Source: Bacteroidota bacterium
Lineage (GTDB): Bacteria; Bacteroidota; Ignavibacteria; Ignavibacteriales; Melioribacteraceae
Assembly (NCBI GenBank): GCA_018818165.1
Contig: JAHISP010000080.1
Span: 55,455 to 119,454, forward strand
Direction: 5' to 3'
Length of the DNA: 64,000 bases
How positions within the stretch are numbered: position 1 is the stretch's first letter; the number at the start of each line of letters is the position of its first letter. The position numbers were made by a program, and so were the translations under genes. Below, piece by piece: positions 17,734 through 26,199 of this stretch. Below the pieces are notes generated by a model. It did not search any database, was not told the DNA's origin, and saw only the letters and a program-made list of their open reading frames with translations.

Positions 17734-19597
17734 AACGCACCGGAAGAAGAATTGTAAAAGTTGTTCCTTCATTAACTAAACTATCAACCGTAATTTTTCC
17801 TCTGTGGTTATTAACAATCCCCCAGATTACCGATAAACCAAGCCCTGTGCCTTTTTGTCCTTTTGTTGAGTAGAATGGATCAAAAATTTTACTTAAATAT
17901 TGTGGTTCAATTCCAGAGCCTGTATCAGATATTTTAATTTCCACAAAATCAATATCACCAGCATTATCAATAGCATCCCATCTTTGCCAATTGCAATTAA
18001 ATTTGGTGCAACCTTCAATAGTTCCTTTACCTGGAATTATTAAACTATAAATTGGAGCTCCGCAAGTTGGACTTTTTTTATTTTCATTTACTAGCGAAAT
18101 TCCACATTGTGGACAAGAAAGATTTATTGCTTCGTTATCATTAAATTGAATTCCATAATGGTGTTGATGCTTTCCATAAATTGGGTTTAAATGTATAAAT
18201 CCTTCATTTTGGGATGATTTTGCTTTTAATTTAATTGAAGGAAATCCGTCAATTTTATGTTTTTCGTCAATAAGCGAGTGCCCATTTAAACAAGTAGCAT
18301 TTCTAATTTGAAATGTGCCATAAGGAGAAAGGTAAACTTCTTTTGTGGCAATTGTAATAGTGCCGCCTTTTTTTCCTATTGCATCAATTGCATTAATTAA
18401 TAAATTCAAAAATACTTGCTGAATTTGGTTTGCATCAGCCATTAGTTGAGGAATGTTTTGTCCATATTTTTTTTCAAGTGTTATATGGTTTATTTTCAAT
18501 TGGTTAGCAATAACGGCAATAGTATTTTCAACTATTTCTTTTAGTTCAATTTTGCCAGTTTTAGGAGTTGATTGCCGAGAAAAATCCAAAAGGCCTTTTA
18601 CAATTTCTCTACTTCTTTTGGTTTCACGAACTATTACCTCTAAATCGGCTTTCATTTCTGGATTATCTTTAACTCGTTTCAATAGAAAACTGCTATAAGT
18701 TAAAACTCCAGTAAGTGGATTATTAATTTCATGAGCAACTCCCGCAGCTAAACGACCTATTGAAGCCATTTTATCAGATTGAAAAAGTTGTATCCTAGCT
18801 TCAGCAAGCTTTAAAGTCATGTTGTCAAATGAATCTGCTAGTTTTCCTATTTCATCTTTTCTAGAAGAATTAATTCTATGACTTAAATTTCCAACAGCAA
18901 CATAGTTGGTAGCTTTTAATAAATCACGCACTGGTCTTTGAATTAAAATCTTTACCAGAATACGTAAAATAACTGCGATTACAAGAATGGCAATTATAGC
19001 AAAGATTGCCACATCCATTTTACTTTCATCGGTTAATCTTTCCACTTCTTTTAGGTCAACAGTAATGTCTAAAACACCAAGCACTGTTTGATCTGAAGTG
19101 TGAGCATGACAATCCGAGTTCCAACAGCTTTGTTCGTTATAAATTGGATTAATAACCCCTAGAATTCCCGTTGAACCCTTATTCAATTTAAAGATTCTTG
19201 TTCTTTCTTTTATGGAAAGCTTATGAAGTGGCTCGTTTTCTGAATGACAAGCATAACAACTTTCAGCTTTTTTATCCAACATCGTACCAATTTGCGTTTT
19301 ATCGGTTGAATAGATAATCTCACCCTTTTTATTAAGAATTCGGATGTATTTAATACCCTCTTCCTTGGCAACAGTATTTATTAAGCGAGCAATATGTTCT
19401 CTATTATTTTGCAGCATATCAAATTGCATCGTGTTTTTAACTGTTTCGCTAAGTTGATTTGCATGCCTTTCAACTTCAGAAATTAAATTATTTGAGTGAG
19501 ATTGAATATTAAAATATGCAAAGACACTAATAATTACTATTACCGTAAAAGAAACAGCAAGTATTAGTCTTGTTCCTATTTTATTGAAAATCTTCAT
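17726..19597 (-). CDS. haem-motif sensor histidine kinase with Cys-rich insert in the ATPase domain
   Basis: A 623-residue membrane kinase. A transmembrane helix (about 10-30) precedes a periplasmic region with a c-type haem motif CYACH (114-118) and a CX4CH motif (C158-H164). A second helix (about 196-216) leads to HAMP (about 217-270), HisKA (AAGVAHEINNPLTG, H289) and HATPase (N-box NLLINAIDAIG at 398, G-boxes DTGSGI and GTGLGL). Between the N-box and the first G-box there is an insert of about 130 residues (about 421-552) with CPQCG, CGAPIY and CTKFNC motifs, suggesting a zinc ribbon or other metal site. The position in a cytochrome operon suggests redox or ligand sensing through haem. It overlaps the multihaem cytochrome gene by 4 bp. 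Confidence 0.87.
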   Translation of the reverse strand: MKIFNKIGTRLILAVSFTVIVIISVFAYFNIQSHSNNLISEVERHANQLSETVKNTMQFDMLQNNREHIARLINTVAKEEGIKYIRILNKKGEIIYSTDKTQIGTMLDKKAESCYACHSENEPLHKLSIKERTRIFKLNKGSTGILGVINPIYNEQSCWNSDCHAHTSDQTVLGVLDITVDLKEVERLTDESKMDVAIFAIIAILVIAVILRILVKILIQRPVRDLLKATNYVAVGNLSHRINSSRKDEIGKLADSFDNMTLKLAEARIQLFQSDKMASIGRLAAGVAHEINNPLTGVLTYSSFLLKRVKDNPEMKADLEVIVRETKRSREIVKGLLDFSRQSTPKTGKIELKEIVENTIAVIANQLKINHITLEKKYGQNIPQLMADANQIQQVFLNLLINAIDAIGKKGGTITIATKEVYLSPYGTFQIRNATCLNGHSLIDEKHKIDGFPSIKLKAKSSQNEGFIHLNPIYGKHQHHYGIQFNDNEAINLSCPQCGISLVNENKKSPTCGAPIYSLIIPGKGTIEGCTKFNCNWQRWDAIDNAGDIDFVEIKISDTGSGIEPQYLSKIFDPFYSTKGQKGTGLGLSVIWGIVNNHRGKITVDSLVNEGTTFTILLPVRYE

Positions 19598-20718
19598 TTT
19601 ATCCTTTTGCCTGGAAGTTTTTTAGGAACAATAAATCCTTCAGATTCATCGTGACAACTTGTGCAAGTTGGCTTTTTATAGTTATTATTTTCGTGACAAT
19701 CTGTACAATCAAGCTCACTATGTTCTTCGTTTAGCTCAAGTCCAGTAATAGAATGTTTGAAATTTTCATTATTCCATGTATGGCAATTTTTACATTGAGA
19801 ATTTAAGCCAGTATAACTTCCCTTTGTTTTGTGGCAGCTTGAACAAGTGTTTTTTGAATGATATTTATTTAAATCAAAACCAGTTTTTGCAAAGTGGTTA
19901 AACGCCTTTGTCTCACTTTCTTGATGACATTTAGCGCACTGTTTTTCATCCTCTGTTTCATGACATGTATTGCAACTGCTATGCTGAACCTTGTTTTCTG
20001 CTTTTTTGAAATTTGGTTTTTGATTATGACATGATTGACATGATTCATCTTTATGACAATCCACACATTCCAACCCAAATAATTCTATATGGTCATTATG
20101 ATGAAATGTTACTACTTTTCCCTTATTCGTATTAGGAGTTTCATATACTTTTGTTTGTGGACGAGTTACAGAATCATGTACTTTTACTATTTCGCTTGTA
20201 GTACTAGTTGATTTATGTTCATCATTTAAAGCATGACAGTTTTCACATCGCGATTCTTCTTCCCATGTTGTATGGCAACCCATGCACTGTCTATGATAAG
20301 CCGATTTTAAGTCGGGTATATTTGCTTTACTTTCGCTTCGTTCTGTATTATGACAAAAATCGCAACTAACCATTTTCCCAGGTGGATTGTAGTGATGGCA
20401 AGTTACACAACCATTTGCCATTTCAGACATTTCGGCATGTATTTTATGTGAAAAATTTACTGCGCCATAAAGATCTTTCTCACCTTTTATTTTGTTAATT
20501 TCAAGAACTTTTGGAGCGTCTTCTACTTTATGTGTTGTTCCTTTTCCTTTATCTCGTGGACAAAGAGCTAAACAAGGATTTGTTTTAGTTGGAACTTCAC
20601 ACTCATGGCAAGTTGAACAATCCAAATTTTGCTTTGAATGCAACTTAGAAAGTTTATTTTGTGCAAACAAATTTGATGCAAGAAATACAAGTAAAATTAA
20701 ATAAAATAATTTTCTCAT
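19594..20718 (-). CDS. periplasmic 13-haem c-type cytochrome
   Basis: A 374-residue exported protein (signal peptide about 1-19, ending NLFAQ) with thirteen CXXCH motifs, beginning CSTCH, CVTCH, CDFCH, CMGCH and ending CTDCH, CTSCH. Several are paired with short spacing, as in class III or NrfB-like multihaem proteins. An additional CLALC sequence lacks the His and is not a haem site. It overlaps the NrfD-like gene (4 bp) and the kinase gene (4 bp). With them it probably forms a quinone-linked membrane complex and carries electrons through the periplasm. The terminal acceptor (nitrite, metal oxides, an extracellular surface or another enzyme) cannot be decided. Confidence 0.88.
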   Translation of the reverse strand: MRKLFYLILLVFLASNLFAQNKLSKLHSKQNLDCSTCHECEVPTKTNPCLALCPRDKGKGTTHKVEDAPKVLEINKIKGEKDLYGAVNFSHKIHAEMSEMANGCVTCHHYNPPGKMVSCDFCHNTERSESKANIPDLKSAYHRQCMGCHTTWEEESRCENCHALNDEHKSTSTTSEIVKVHDSVTRPQTKVYETPNTNKGKVVTFHHNDHIELFGLECVDCHKDESCQSCHNQKPNFKKAENKVQHSSCNTCHETEDEKQCAKCHQESETKAFNHFAKTGFDLNKYHSKNTCSSCHKTKGSYTGLNSQCKNCHTWNNENFKHSITGLELNEEHSELDCTDCHENNNYKKPTCTSCHDESEGFIVPKKLPGKRIK

Positions 20719-21959
20719 TTTAAACCTCCACGAATAGCATACTTGGCTTTAAGTCCAGCATTTTTAATAGGAAGACTAATAATTGGAAATATTTTTACAA
20801 AAAGACGATAGATTAGTATTTCCATTGCAACAAATCCTAAAGTGACTGATATTTCACCAAACGAAGGGAAATAAGATTCCACAGCATAAGGAGGATTGTA
20901 GGCTGTTATAAAATTGTTAAAGCGGTTCATTACAATTCCAAAAATTACTAGCAGAGACGCAATGTATAATCCTGTTGTTGAGTTGCGTACAGCCGCGGAA
21001 AGAAACATTCTTAAAGGAATAATAACACCAACAACAACTTCGAGTGTAAACATTATTGTGGTTGAATTAAATTCGGCTAAATAAACAAAAGTTTCGCGAA
21101 TAAACATGTCTCCTATTTTAAAAGCTAAATATATTCCTAATAAAGGAGCCACAAATTTGGCAAGGCTTGAAAGCACATCTAATTCAGGCTTTAATCCAAA
21201 TGATTTGGAAGCACTTATTGATTCCATAATAACCATTGGAAAACCAACCGAAAATGCTGATAGTAAGAAAAGTAATGGTAAAACTGGTGTTTGCCAAAGT
21301 GGATGCATTTTTGGACCAGCAATTATCATTAAAGTACCTAGTGAAGATTGATGCAAACATGAAAGTACAACGCCAGCAATAATGAAAATAAACATTGTTT
21401 TTTCAAGACCACGATCTAACTTTCTTAATAATCCATCAACTAAAAGATTAAATTTTTTCAGAAATCCAGGTAAATTTACTTTCCCAATAAAGCGTTCTGT
21501 AACAATTGGCAAAAATTCAATGTATAGCACTGAAACATAAATCATAACACAAATGCCCACTTCAAAAAGTGCAGAATTTCCGTTCCACATAACTAGTGGA
21601 TGCCAAATGTAATACCATCTACCAATATCAACAAAAACACCCATTGCAACAAAAGTATATCCAAGCATTGCAGTTAAAAGTGCTGGACGAATAATTGTTT
21701 CATATTTATCTCGATGCATAATGTGACCAAGTGCTGCTGTAGTAAATCCACCCGCTGCAAGTGCAACGCCCGCAGCTACATCAAGTCCAATCCAAATTCC
21801 CCATGGAAATTGATTATTAAGATTGGTTACTGAACCAATTCCGAAGAAAAATCTCATTGCTAAAAATCCCAAGCCGTTTAATGCAATTGCAGAAAGCACA
21901 ATTACCCATGGAGTAAAATATTTTTTTGTCATCTGTTCTGGCTTAAATGCATGCTCCAT
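20715..21959 (-). CDS. NrfD/HybB-like integral membrane quinone-interacting subunit
   Basis: A 414-residue protein with about ten membrane helices, resembling the HybB/NrfD (PsrC-like) family: PWGIWIGLDVAAGVALAAGG, a HPLVMWNGNSALFEVG region and LHQSSLGTL. These subunits hold a quinone site in the inner membrane and pass electrons between quinol and a periplasmic Fe-S partner. They contain no haem. It begins at the stop of the HybA-like gene (1-nt overlap) and overlaps the cytochrome gene. No hydrogenase or molybdoenzyme catalytic subunit accompanies it in this window, so it may act as a quinol:cytochrome oxidoreductase core. Confidence 0.88.
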   Translation of the reverse strand: MEHAFKPEQMTKKYFTPWVIVLSAIALNGLGFLAMRFFFGIGSVTNLNNQFPWGIWIGLDVAAGVALAAGGFTTAALGHIMHRDKYETIIRPALLTAMLGYTFVAMGVFVDIGRWYYIWHPLVMWNGNSALFEVGICVMIYVSVLYIEFLPIVTERFIGKVNLPGFLKKFNLLVDGLLRKLDRGLEKTMFIFIIAGVVLSCLHQSSLGTLMIIAGPKMHPLWQTPVLPLLFLLSAFSVGFPMVIMESISASKSFGLKPELDVLSSLAKFVAPLLGIYLAFKIGDMFIRETFVYLAEFNSTTIMFTLEVVVGVIIPLRMFLSAAVRNSTTGLYIASLLVIFGIVMNRFNNFITAYNPPYAVESYFPSFGEISVTLGFVAMEILIYRLFVKIFPIISLPIKNAGLKAKYAIRGGLK

Positions 21960-22861
21960 TAGTGACCTCCTTCATTTTTGTCTTTGTTTTTAGAAAGCCA
22001 CATTACGCCACCAAGTAAAGCATAAAGAGCAACTGGCGGAACAAAATATGCAAATAGCCCGTGTTGAATAGATTCAGAAACACCAGGAGCTGTATTTGTA
22101 CCCAATTTTGGAAAAACTTTATTAACTAAATTGTTTTCGGCAAGATAAAGCCAAGATGTACCACCAACTTCATATTCACCAAAAACATGGTCAAAATATT
22201 TATCTGGGTCTTTGCTAATTCTTCTTTTTGCTTCTATTAAAAGTTCTTCTCTTGTTCCATAAGTTAATGCTCCTACGGGACAAATTTCAACACATGCTGG
22301 CAATTTTCCTTCTTTGGTTCTATCATAGCAAAAATCACATTTTACAATTTTAGGATCTAAAGCTTTTTGGTATTCAAATGCTGGTATTTGGAAAGGACAT
22401 GCAACCATGCAATATCTACATCCAATACATTTATCTGTATCCCAAGTAACAGCTCCATTTTCTTGTTTTGTAATTGCACTAACAATACAAGCCGATTCGC
22501 ATGCTGGATGGTCGCAATGCATACATTGTAGTTTAACTTTATCGCTATTCATTATTGATGTGTCAATTTGATTTACAACCGTTAAAGCATTTTCTGATGG
22601 TCGTCTTTGCGAGCCATCGGTTAATTGCGAGCTATAATCATCAAAATTTCCTGCTTCCATATTATGTGCGGTTTTACACGCCCATTCACATTTTCCACAG
22701 CCGATACAAACTGTAGTATCGACTAATACGCCTTTTCTATCTATAGATAATTCCCTACGTGAACTACCTTTAGCTATATTAGGTGTAACGGCTGTGAGTG
22801 TTGCAGCAGTGGTGCCAATGGCTGCAAATGTTTTTAAAAAATCTCGCCGATTTTGTGACAT
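21959..22861 (-). CDS. HybA-like periplasmic 4[4Fe-4S] ferredoxin subunit with Tat signal
   Basis: A 300-residue protein beginning with a twin-arginine signal (SQNRRDFLKTFAAIG). Four cysteine clusters follow: CIGCGKCEWAC, CMHCDHPACESAC, CIGCRYCMVAC and CDFC ... CVEIC, typical of HybA/DmsB/NrfC electron-transfer proteins with four cubane clusters. A C-terminal hydrophobic helix (about 268-290) would anchor it in the membrane, as in HybA. It would pass electrons between the NrfD-like subunit and the multihaem cytochrome encoded after it. Confidence 0.9.
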   Translation of the reverse strand: MSQNRRDFLKTFAAIGTTAATLTAVTPNIAKGSSRRELSIDRKGVLVDTTVCIGCGKCEWACKTAHNMEAGNFDDYSSQLTDGSQRRPSENALTVVNQIDTSIMNSDKVKLQCMHCDHPACESACIVSAITKQENGAVTWDTDKCIGCRYCMVACPFQIPAFEYQKALDPKIVKCDFCYDRTKEGKLPACVEICPVGALTYGTREELLIEAKRRISKDPDKYFDHVFGEYEVGGTSWLYLAENNLVNKVFPKLGTNTAPGVSESIQHGLFAYFVPPVALYALLGGVMWLSKNKDKNEGGH

Positions 22862-22878
22862 AATTATTTCCTACTTTA

Positions 22879-23223
22879 TTAATTAAATTTATTTCCAAAT
22901 CTGTGTTTTCCATTTTCACGTAAATAACCAGAAAAATAATTTTGAAGCGCTTCTTCTAATTCTCCTTGAATCCAAGGAATAATTTTAATGTTGGATTTTG
23001 TTAACTCCACATAGCAACGCTCGGTAATACCATTGCAAATTATTATATCTGGCTTAAGCCTAATTAATCTGTTTATTCTTTCTAGGCGATTATTCGTAAT
23101 TATCTTAATAAATTCTATCTTCTGAATTTTTCCATTTTCTACAGTTAATATCTTAAAATGCTCAGCATAATCTATACGCGGTGAAATTCTGCTGCCAAAT
23201 AAAGGCACTATTATTATTTCCAT
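22879..23223 (-). CDS. NifX/NafY-like dinitrogenase iron-molybdenum cofactor family protein
   Basis: A 114-residue protein (EIIIVPLFGSRISPRIDYAEHF ... DIIICNGITERCYVEL ... GELEEALQNYF) with the ribonuclease-H-like fold signature of the NifB/NifX accessory family. The family binds Fe-S or FeMo-cofactor precursors; many members have roles outside nitrogen fixation. No nif genes lie here. It is the first gene of the redox operon, 17 bp before hybA, behind a candidate sigma-54 promoter, so a role in Fe-S assembly or redox control of the complex is possible. Confidence 0.75.
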   Translation of the reverse strand: MEIIIVPLFGSRISPRIDYAEHFKILTVENGKIQKIEFIKIITNNRLERINRLIRLKPDIIICNGITERCYVELTKSNIKIIPWIQGELEEALQNYFSGYLRENGKHRFGNKFN

Positions 23224-23242
23224 TTTTCATGTTTTTTGTTGT

Positions 23243-23260
23243 GTTGCACGTCAATGCAAC
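23243..23260. promoter_or_regulatory. dyad GTTGCA-N6-TGCAAC overlapping the -12 region
   Basis: A perfect 6-bp inverted repeat that includes the -12 box of the candidate sigma-54 promoter. A second copy with 3-nt spacing lies at 23364-23378. It may be an operator or a chance product of the TTGCA box. Confidence 0.35.
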
Positions 23261-23271
23261 AAATAGGCCAA
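23255..23271 (-). promoter_or_regulatory. candidate sigma-54 promoter of the redox operon
   Basis: Read leftward, TTGGCCTATTTGTTGCA has GG and GC separated by exactly 10 bases and a perfect TTGCA -12 box; the -24 box matches TTGGC but not the following AC. The predicted start would be about 20 nt before the NifX-like gene ATG. Confidence 0.45.
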
Positions 23272-23362
23272 CAATGTTTTATTTATAAAAGCTTGAAATT
23301 TGACTAAATACAAAGAAATGAAAAATTATCAACAAGCATCTGTTTCACTTCTGCGACACACC

Positions 23363-23378
23363 GTGCAACAACGTTGCA
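23363..23378. promoter_or_regulatory. upstream dyad TGCAAC-AAC-GTTGCA, possible activator site
   Basis: A perfect inverted repeat about 95-105 bp upstream of the candidate sigma-54 promoter, the usual distance for an enhancer-binding protein site. It is preceded by TGCGACA. The rest of 23272-23527 is AT-rich with nothing else recognised, and also has to contain the promoter of the divergent haem-binding gene. Confidence 0.4.
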
Positions 23379-23527
23379 AAATTGAAACAAACTTAGTTTA
23401 AATAGAATATCATTTATTTTAATTAGTTTATTAAATAGTTTTGCTATTATATTTTAATAAGCTAAAATATTTTTTTCTATAATCGTTTAGTTTAATATTA
23501 AGTAATTTATAAATAGGAGGTGAAAAG

Positions 23528-23956
23528 TTGAAAATAGTTAAAAAATATTTTTTGTATGTGCTAATTCCATTAGTTTTAATTCAGCTAATACCCGTTAATA
23601 GAGAAAATCCCGAAGTGGATAAAAATTTAGCTTTATCAGCGCCAGCAGAAGTAAAATTAGTCCTTAAAACCTCGTGTTACGATTGTCATTCAAATGAAAC
23701 TAATTGGCCAGCCTATAGCTATATAGCACCAATTTCTTGGTTAGTTACAAGAGATGTAAAATTTGGAAGGGAGGAATTAAATTTTTCCGAATGGAATAAA
23801 TTAGACGAAAGTAAAATGGAAAAGAAAAAGAAAGAAATAATTGAAGAAATTTCGCGAGATACAATGCCAATGCCAATTTATCTAATCACTCATCCTTCAG
23901 CAAAATTAAGTGAAGGTGATAAATTATTACTAAAAAATTGGTTAACAGGTAGGTAG
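23528..23956 (+). CDS. exported haem-binding domain protein (single CXXCH)
   Basis: A 142-residue protein with an N-terminal hydrophobic signal or anchor (FLYVLIPLVLIQLIPV) and one c-type haem motif in TSCYDCHSNETNWPAYSYIAPISW, the pattern of the Haem_bd family common in Bacteroidetes/Ignavibacteria. The start is a TTG at 23528, clearly supported by the strong RBS AGGAGGTGA 5 nt upstream. It is divergent from the redox operon and may be part of the same electron-transfer system, although small haem-binding proteins of this type are common and their partners are usually unknown. Confidence 0.82.
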   Translation: MKIVKKYFLYVLIPLVLIQLIPVNRENPEVDKNLALSAPAEVKLVLKTSCYDCHSNETNWPAYSYIAPISWLVTRDVKFGREELNFSEWNKLDESKMEKKKKEIIEEISRDTMPMPIYLITHPSAKLSEGDKLLLKNWLTGR

Positions 23957-24153
23957 TTGAATTAGGTTATTGCAGAAAATCTTATTTTTTTCATTTTGCA
24001 CCAAACAGTTGAACATAAAGTTTGAGTTATGCATTTATACTACCTTTCCAAACAAAACAATAAATTGTCTGTATAGAATAAATTGGATAGGTTGTCTGGT
24101 CATTTTTACTTTGAATGTGATCATTTTTAATCATAGTGGAATTGCAAGAAAGA

Positions 24154-24185
24154 TGTTGCCTCAGTTAGTTGACTGAGACAACATT
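24154..24185. terminator. bidirectional terminator between convergent genes
   Basis: ATGTTG-C-CTCAGT and ACTGAG-A-CAACAT form a 12-bp stem with one mismatch and a 6-nt loop, followed by A/T-rich DNA. It lies between the haem-binding gene (+) and the oligoendopeptidase gene (-). The remaining 23957-24153 holds nothing recognised. Confidence 0.6.
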
Positions 24186-24195
24186 TATAAAAAAC

Positions 24196-26100
24196 TTATT
24201 TCTTTATAATTTCTTCTATTTTATCCATCACATCATTCATTCTTTTCATTGCAAGTTCAAATGGTTCAGCAGACATTGGATCGACACCAGCTTTTTTCAC
24301 TAAATCGATTGGATATGCAGAACCTCCACCTGTTAATATTTTGAAATAATCATCAACTGCTGGATTTTTTGCAGCACCAAGCTCACCTTCAATTAGCTGC
24401 AATTGAGAATCTGTTATTTTTTCAGCAAATGCGGTTGCATAAATAATTGAAGTAGCATATTGATAAACATAGTAGTTGTAATAAAAATGAGGGATGTAAG
24501 CCCATTCGTATTTAATATATTCTGGAACTACAGTAACACCTTTATCGTGACCATAATAGCGTTTTACTATATCGTAATAAATATTACTCATTATTTCGCC
24601 ATTCAGTGGTTCACCATTTTCTATTTTTTTGTGTATTTCCCATTCAAACTCAGCAAATGAAGTTTGGCGGAATAGTGTAGCACGCAACATTTCTAAATAA
24701 CTTCCAAGAATAAATAATTTTTCTTTATCACTTTTTGCATTTTCAACCATATAATCATTTAACAAATTTTCGTTAAGAGTTGAAGCTATTTCAGCAACGA
24801 AAATTGGATATTGCGAGTTTTGATATTGTTGATTCTGGTTTGATAAATATGAGTGCATTGTATGTCCAAGCTCGTGAGCAAGGGTGGAAACTGAGTTATA
24901 ATCGTCAGTCCAATTAGTTAAGATATAAGGGTGTTCATCATATTCACCACCTGTAGAGTATGCACCACTTCTTTTTCCGATAGTTGGATAGTAATCAATC
25001 CATCTTTCGCTAAAAGCTTTTTGAAGCACAGAGGTGTATTCTTTGCCAAGAGGTTGTAAGGCTTTTAGAATTATATTTTGTCCATCTTCAACCGAAAAAT
25101 TCATATCAGCTTTTTCAACCATTGATGAATACAAATCATAATAATACAACGTATCGTAGCCAAGCATTTGCTTTTTCAAATTTAAAAATCTGTGTAATGT
25201 TGGAAGTGAATTATTGATTTGCGTAATTAGATTTTCATATACAGATGTTGGAACATTATTTACATTTAATGCCGCTTCTATAGCTGTATCGTAATTCTTA
25301 TTTTTTGAATAAACATAATCTCCCTTAACATGACCAGCAAGATTAATACCAATGGTTTTTTCAAATTTCCCATAATTATTAAAAAACTTATCAAATACTA
25401 AAGCTCTATCAGCTCTATTATCAGAAGTTCTATATTTTGAATATCCAGAAGAGTTTAGTTTAACCTCTTCACCACTTGAAAGCGTAACAGTTTCGCTTGG
25501 CATTTCGGCATTTGTAAAAATTCCGTAAACATCATATTGATTTGCACCAATTAGACCATAACTTGCAATAATTTTCTCTTCGCTTTCTGATAAAGTATGT
25601 ATACGCATACGTTGAACATCATCAAGTACCATTTTATAATTTAGAAGATCAGGCTCATCTTTGTAGAATTTATCCATTTTGTCCTTGTCAATATTAAGAA
25701 CTTCTGGATTAAAATAAGAAGCAGCTTCAGAAAGCTTATTTCCAAGAGAACTAGCTTGTTGGGCTAATGATTCGTTTGTACTATTTCCTAAATCCTGATC
25801 TTTTAAACGAGCAGAGTAGCTAGAAAGCTTTGCATAATTTTTATTGATTGAAAACATGTTATCAAGAGTTGTTAAAAGATTTTTAGAGCTTTCACCAAGC
25901 TTGCCTTTAAATTCTGTAATTTCTGGAATTCTTTTTTCAACTACTTTTACATCCTTTTGCCATTCATCAACTGATGAATAAAGATCTTCTAAATTCCATT
26001 TGTATTTTGCATCAATATCTTCGCGTGTTTTTGTCTGCGAAAAACTAATTGATGACACAAAAAATAGAACAATTAAGATAATTGATAGTTTTTGTTTCAT
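24196..26100 (-). CDS. pepF: oligoendopeptidase F (M3 family zinc peptidase), exported
   Basis: A 634-residue protein with a signal peptide (about 1-21, ending ISFSQT) and the M3 zinc-binding site HELGHTMHS in STLAHELGHTMHSYLS, with the downstream glutamate in the FVAEIASTLNE segment, as in PepF/M3B peptidases. The length is typical. It hydrolyses short peptides; the signal peptide suggests periplasmic use, unlike the cytosolic PepF of Firmicutes. It stands alone, between a terminator and recD2. Confidence 0.92.
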   Translation of the reverse strand: MKQKLSIILIVLFFVSSISFSQTKTREDIDAKYKWNLEDLYSSVDEWQKDVKVVEKRIPEITEFKGKLGESSKNLLTTLDNMFSINKNYAKLSSYSARLKDQDLGNSTNESLAQQASSLGNKLSEAASYFNPEVLNIDKDKMDKFYKDEPDLLNYKMVLDDVQRMRIHTLSESEEKIIASYGLIGANQYDVYGIFTNAEMPSETVTLSSGEEVKLNSSGYSKYRTSDNRADRALVFDKFFNNYGKFEKTIGINLAGHVKGDYVYSKNKNYDTAIEAALNVNNVPTSVYENLITQINNSLPTLHRFLNLKKQMLGYDTLYYYDLYSSMVEKADMNFSVEDGQNIILKALQPLGKEYTSVLQKAFSERWIDYYPTIGKRSGAYSTGGEYDEHPYILTNWTDDYNSVSTLAHELGHTMHSYLSNQNQQYQNSQYPIFVAEIASTLNENLLNDYMVENAKSDKEKLFILGSYLEMLRATLFRQTSFAEFEWEIHKKIENGEPLNGEIMSNIYYDIVKRYYGHDKGVTVVPEYIKYEWAYIPHFYYNYYVYQYATSIIYATAFAEKITDSQLQLIEGELGAAKNPAVDDYFKILTGGGSAYPIDLVKKAGVDPMSAEPFELAMKRMNDVMDKIEEIIKK

Positions 26101-26199
26101 AAAATATCCTCATTAATTAAAATTATTATAAATAAAAATTACGAATTTTAGACGATTTAAATATTAAAAAGTTTGGATTGGGAATACTGTATAAAGTCG

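Noticed and set aside
19594..20718. A 14th haem site at the CLALC sequence of the cytochrome
   Set aside because: It lacks the histidine required after the second cysteine.
22879..23223. Evidence for nitrogen fixation from the NifX-like protein
   Set aside because: The family is broad and no nif structural or assembly genes are present in the window.
23970..24176. A 68-residue frame after the haem-binding gene
   Set aside because: No RBS, low-complexity translation, and its 3' end runs into the terminator hairpin between two convergent genes.
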